Below are positions 62,258 to 64,000 of a stretch of 64,000 bases of DNA, in pieces. This DNA comes from UBA1181 sp045600225 (GTDB lineage Bacteria > Bacteroidota > Bacteroidia > Bacteroidales > Paludibacteraceae): contig JAZRXL010000040.1 in assembly GCA_045600225.1 (NCBI GenBank), positions 4,401-68,400 on the forward strand, in the 5' to 3' direction. The position numbers and the translations under genes are program-made. The notes beneath the pieces are model-generated. The model made no database searches. It was not told where the DNA came from and saw only the letters and a program-made list of their open reading frames with translations. Within the stretch, counting starts at the first letter, position 1. Every line of letters starts with the position of its first letter.

Positions 62258-64000
62258 TTATCTCTTAATCTCTTTAACAGTTAAACCATCTACGTTTACC
62301 ACATACGCACCGGTTGGATAAGAAGACATATTGATATCTCTCTTCACACCAGTGAATGTCGTTTCGAACATTAGAACACCTAATTCATTAACTACAGTCA
62401 ACTTGTGCTCTTCACCATTATCGAAACTCAATTCAACCACTGCATAATCTGAAGTTGGATTTGGATAAACCATTAGAGAAATATTCTCCTTGGTATCACC
62501 AAAGAACTTAGGACATGTACGTAAGCGTCTGTTATCAACTGTAAGTACCTCCATGAAGTAGTAACCGGTCAATCCATCTCTCTCGCAGTAGTAAGGCATT
62601 GTAGCACCTTCCAACTTCTCATCATTGTGATACCATTGGTACTCTAAGAATCTGTTCTCAACATTGACAGCTGAAACAACGTCTGTCCAGATGTCTACCA
62701 TGTAGCGAGTTGACAAGTAAACATTCATTACAATGTCAAATTTCTCGGATACAGAGTTATCAATGTTTCTGAATTGAACCTTAGCCGTATACTTGCCTGC
62801 ATCACAATAAGGGATGTACAAAGGCAACTCTCCTACTGTTTGGATCATAGTGAACTCAACATTCTCAAATCCTGCCTCAATTGCTTTTTCATCAAATGTG
62901 ATACTATACTCAACTGGAGCCCCATCGCCTACTGCTGTATATCTGATGATATTTTCAGATTCAGGACAGAATCCTGTACCATTCATCTCTAATCCTGAGA
63001 TAGTGTACTTCTTAGCTACGAATGAGACGTTCAATACTTCGTCCTTACCATTGATAGTAATTGGAAGTAACTTATCCCATCCAACAAAGTCGTAACCCTT
63101 TTTTGTAGGAACGAAACCAATGTTCTTGTCTGTTATAGTTTCACCATCCTTAACCTTTACAACCTTCAATGTCTCTTCTCCATCAAGGATAGTAACATTG
63201 TAATAGTCGATTGGTGCGATAGTCCATTCTACAGAAGCATCTTTTGGCAACTTATAATTCTTATTGTTCAAAGCAGTTGCAATAGCTTTATAAGTTCCTT
63301 CTTCCGTCTTTTTGTTTTCAGTATAGGTTGAAACCTTTACATCATCACCTTTGACTGCTCCATTAACAGTAGCTTCCACATTCTTCTCAGTACCATCGTA
63401 CTTGAAATAAGTTTCACTCCATGTCAAAGTGACCTCCTTAGGCTCGATGTCGAACTTCTTATCAGTAGGCTCGAATGAGTAGTTACCACCATCCACTGGT
63501 TTGATAGTAACGGTAGCCTCACCTGCGTTTACATTGTCTATGTACTCAACTGTGTAGTCTGTATCCTCTACCAATGTCTTGTCGCCGACCTTAACAACTG
63601 GAGCAGGTGTTTGTGCCTCACCGTTGTAAGTCAATGCGTCAGCAGGAAGAGTGATTGTGATCTCGCCAGCAGGCTTGATTGTCCAGTCCTTAGAAGCATC
63701 TGCAGGCAACTTGTAGTTGCTATCGCTCAACTCAATAGCAGTAGCCTTGTACTCACCAGCGTCAGTCTTCTTGTTGTCTGTGTAAGTTGTAACTGTTACA
63801 TCGTCGCCCTCAACAGCTCCTTCAACGGTAGCTGTGATAGTTTTCTCAGTACCATCGTAAGTGAACTCTGAAGTACCCCAAGCAAGAGTGATCTCCTTAG
63901 GTTCGATGTCGAACTTCTTGTCGGTAGCCTCGAACGAGTAGTCGCTGCCATCAACTGGTTTGATGGTTACGGTAGCCTCGCCTGCGTTCACATTGTCTTT
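62258..64000 (-). CDS. T9SS cargo protein with MBG repeats, 5' part outside the window
   Basis: The frame is open to the right edge; 580 residues are visible. From the edge inward: alternating MBG-type repeats (DYTVEYIDNVNAGEATVTIKP; EPKEVTLTWSETYFKYDGTEKNVEATV), an InlB B-repeat-like unit (YNVTILDGEETLKVVKVKDGE... GYDFVGWDK), an Ig-like region, and a C-terminal type A sorting domain VYPNPTSDYAVVELSFDN... LGVLMFETTFTG... YPTGAYVVNVDGLTVKEIKR. This predicts export by T9SS and surface anchoring. The near-identical repeat DNA (about 63200-64000) continues past the edge. Ligand unknown. Confidence 0.88.
   Translation of the reverse strand, partial: KDNVNAGEATVTIKPVDGSDYSFEATDKKFDIEPKEITLAWGTSEFTYDGTEKTITATVEGAVEGDDVTVTTYTDNKKTDAGEYKATAIELSDSNYKLPADASKDWTIKPAGEITITLPADALTYNGEAQTPAPVVKVGDKTLVEDTDYTVEYIDNVNAGEATVTIKPVDGGNYSFEPTDKKFDIEPKEVTLTWSETYFKYDGTEKNVEATVNGAVKGDDVKVSTYTENKKTEEGTYKAIATALNNKNYKLPKDASVEWTIAPIDYYNVTILDGEETLKVVKVKDGETITDKNIGFVPTKKGYDFVGWDKLLPITINGKDEVLNVSFVAKKYTISGLEMNGTGFCPESENIIRYTAVGDGAPVEYSITFDEKAIEAGFENVEFTMIQTVGELPLYIPYCDAGKYTAKVQFRNIDNSVSEKFDIVMNVYLSTRYMVDIWTDVVSAVNVENRFLEYQWYHNDEKLEGATMPYYCERDGLTGYYFMEVLTVDNRRLRTCPKFFGDTKENISLMVYPNPTSDYAVVELSFDNGEEHKLTVVNELGVLMFETTFTGVKRDINMSSYPTGAYVVNVDGLTVKEIKR

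Overview
The window reads as chromosomal DNA of an anaerobic member of the order Bacteroidales (phylum Bacteroidota). Evidence seen directly: promoters of the Bacteroidota type (TTTG, about 20 bases, then TAnnTTTG), a tmRNA whose tag reads GENNFALAA, a hybrid two-component regulator with a beta-propeller sensor, secreted proteins ending in type IX secretion (T9SS) sorting domains, lipoproteins with Bacteroidota-like signal peptides, and housekeeping genes (groESL, rny-zapA, metG, frr-rsgA, DUF177-rpmF) with typical sequences. Most genes are on the minus strand.

Layout. 1-4806: 5' part of a giant secreted multi-domain protein that runs off the left edge. 4982-8168: ABC exporter and purB. 8324-16998: cluster of four secreted proteins (two with FISUMP-like modules flanking or joined to repeats, one with a T9SS type B domain and nine near-identical 51-residue repeats), expressed from two related promoters that both carry an FNR-type palindrome. 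17153-17568: ten tandem 42-base units that end exactly on the stop codon of a phosphoesterase gene. 17564-21271: phosphoesterase, PLP decarboxylase, fabG. 21578-25708: groES, groEL, then a tandem AAA protein. 25869-30823: PepSY-like protein, outer-membrane barrel, MATE pump, DUF1295 enzyme, secreted tyrosine phosphatase lipoprotein. 31107-34087: ssrA, rny, zapA and a coiled-coil partner. 34229-38502: heterodimeric ABC exporter plus a pentein-like protein. 38560-41901: metG, EamA transporter, two tRNAs. 42001-50891: orphan hybrid two-component regulator, sugar-phosphate transferase, Sua5/YrdC protein, uvrA. 50997-55273: phosphatase, rpmF operon, histidine kinase, rsgA, frr. 55381-62200: WG-repeat protein, a lipoprotein, a 49-residue membrane protein, DUF4832 protein and an OmpA-family protein. 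62258-64000: 3' part of an MBG-repeat T9SS cargo protein cut by the right edge.

The most unusual signals are regulatory. A block of about 177 bases (TGTACA pair, ACGnACA direct repeats 22 bases apart, a -7 box, and a leader with a short upstream reading frame) occurs almost identically before the phosphatase lipoprotein gene at 30823 and before the small membrane protein at 58348; a third copy of only the leader precedes the lipoprotein gene at 58123. This looks like an uncharacterised regulon for envelope proteins. Separately, the two promoters of the surface-protein cluster share an FNR-type box, a -7 box and an upstream 42-base repeat, and one has a run of eight C/G between box and promoter that could make it phase-variable.
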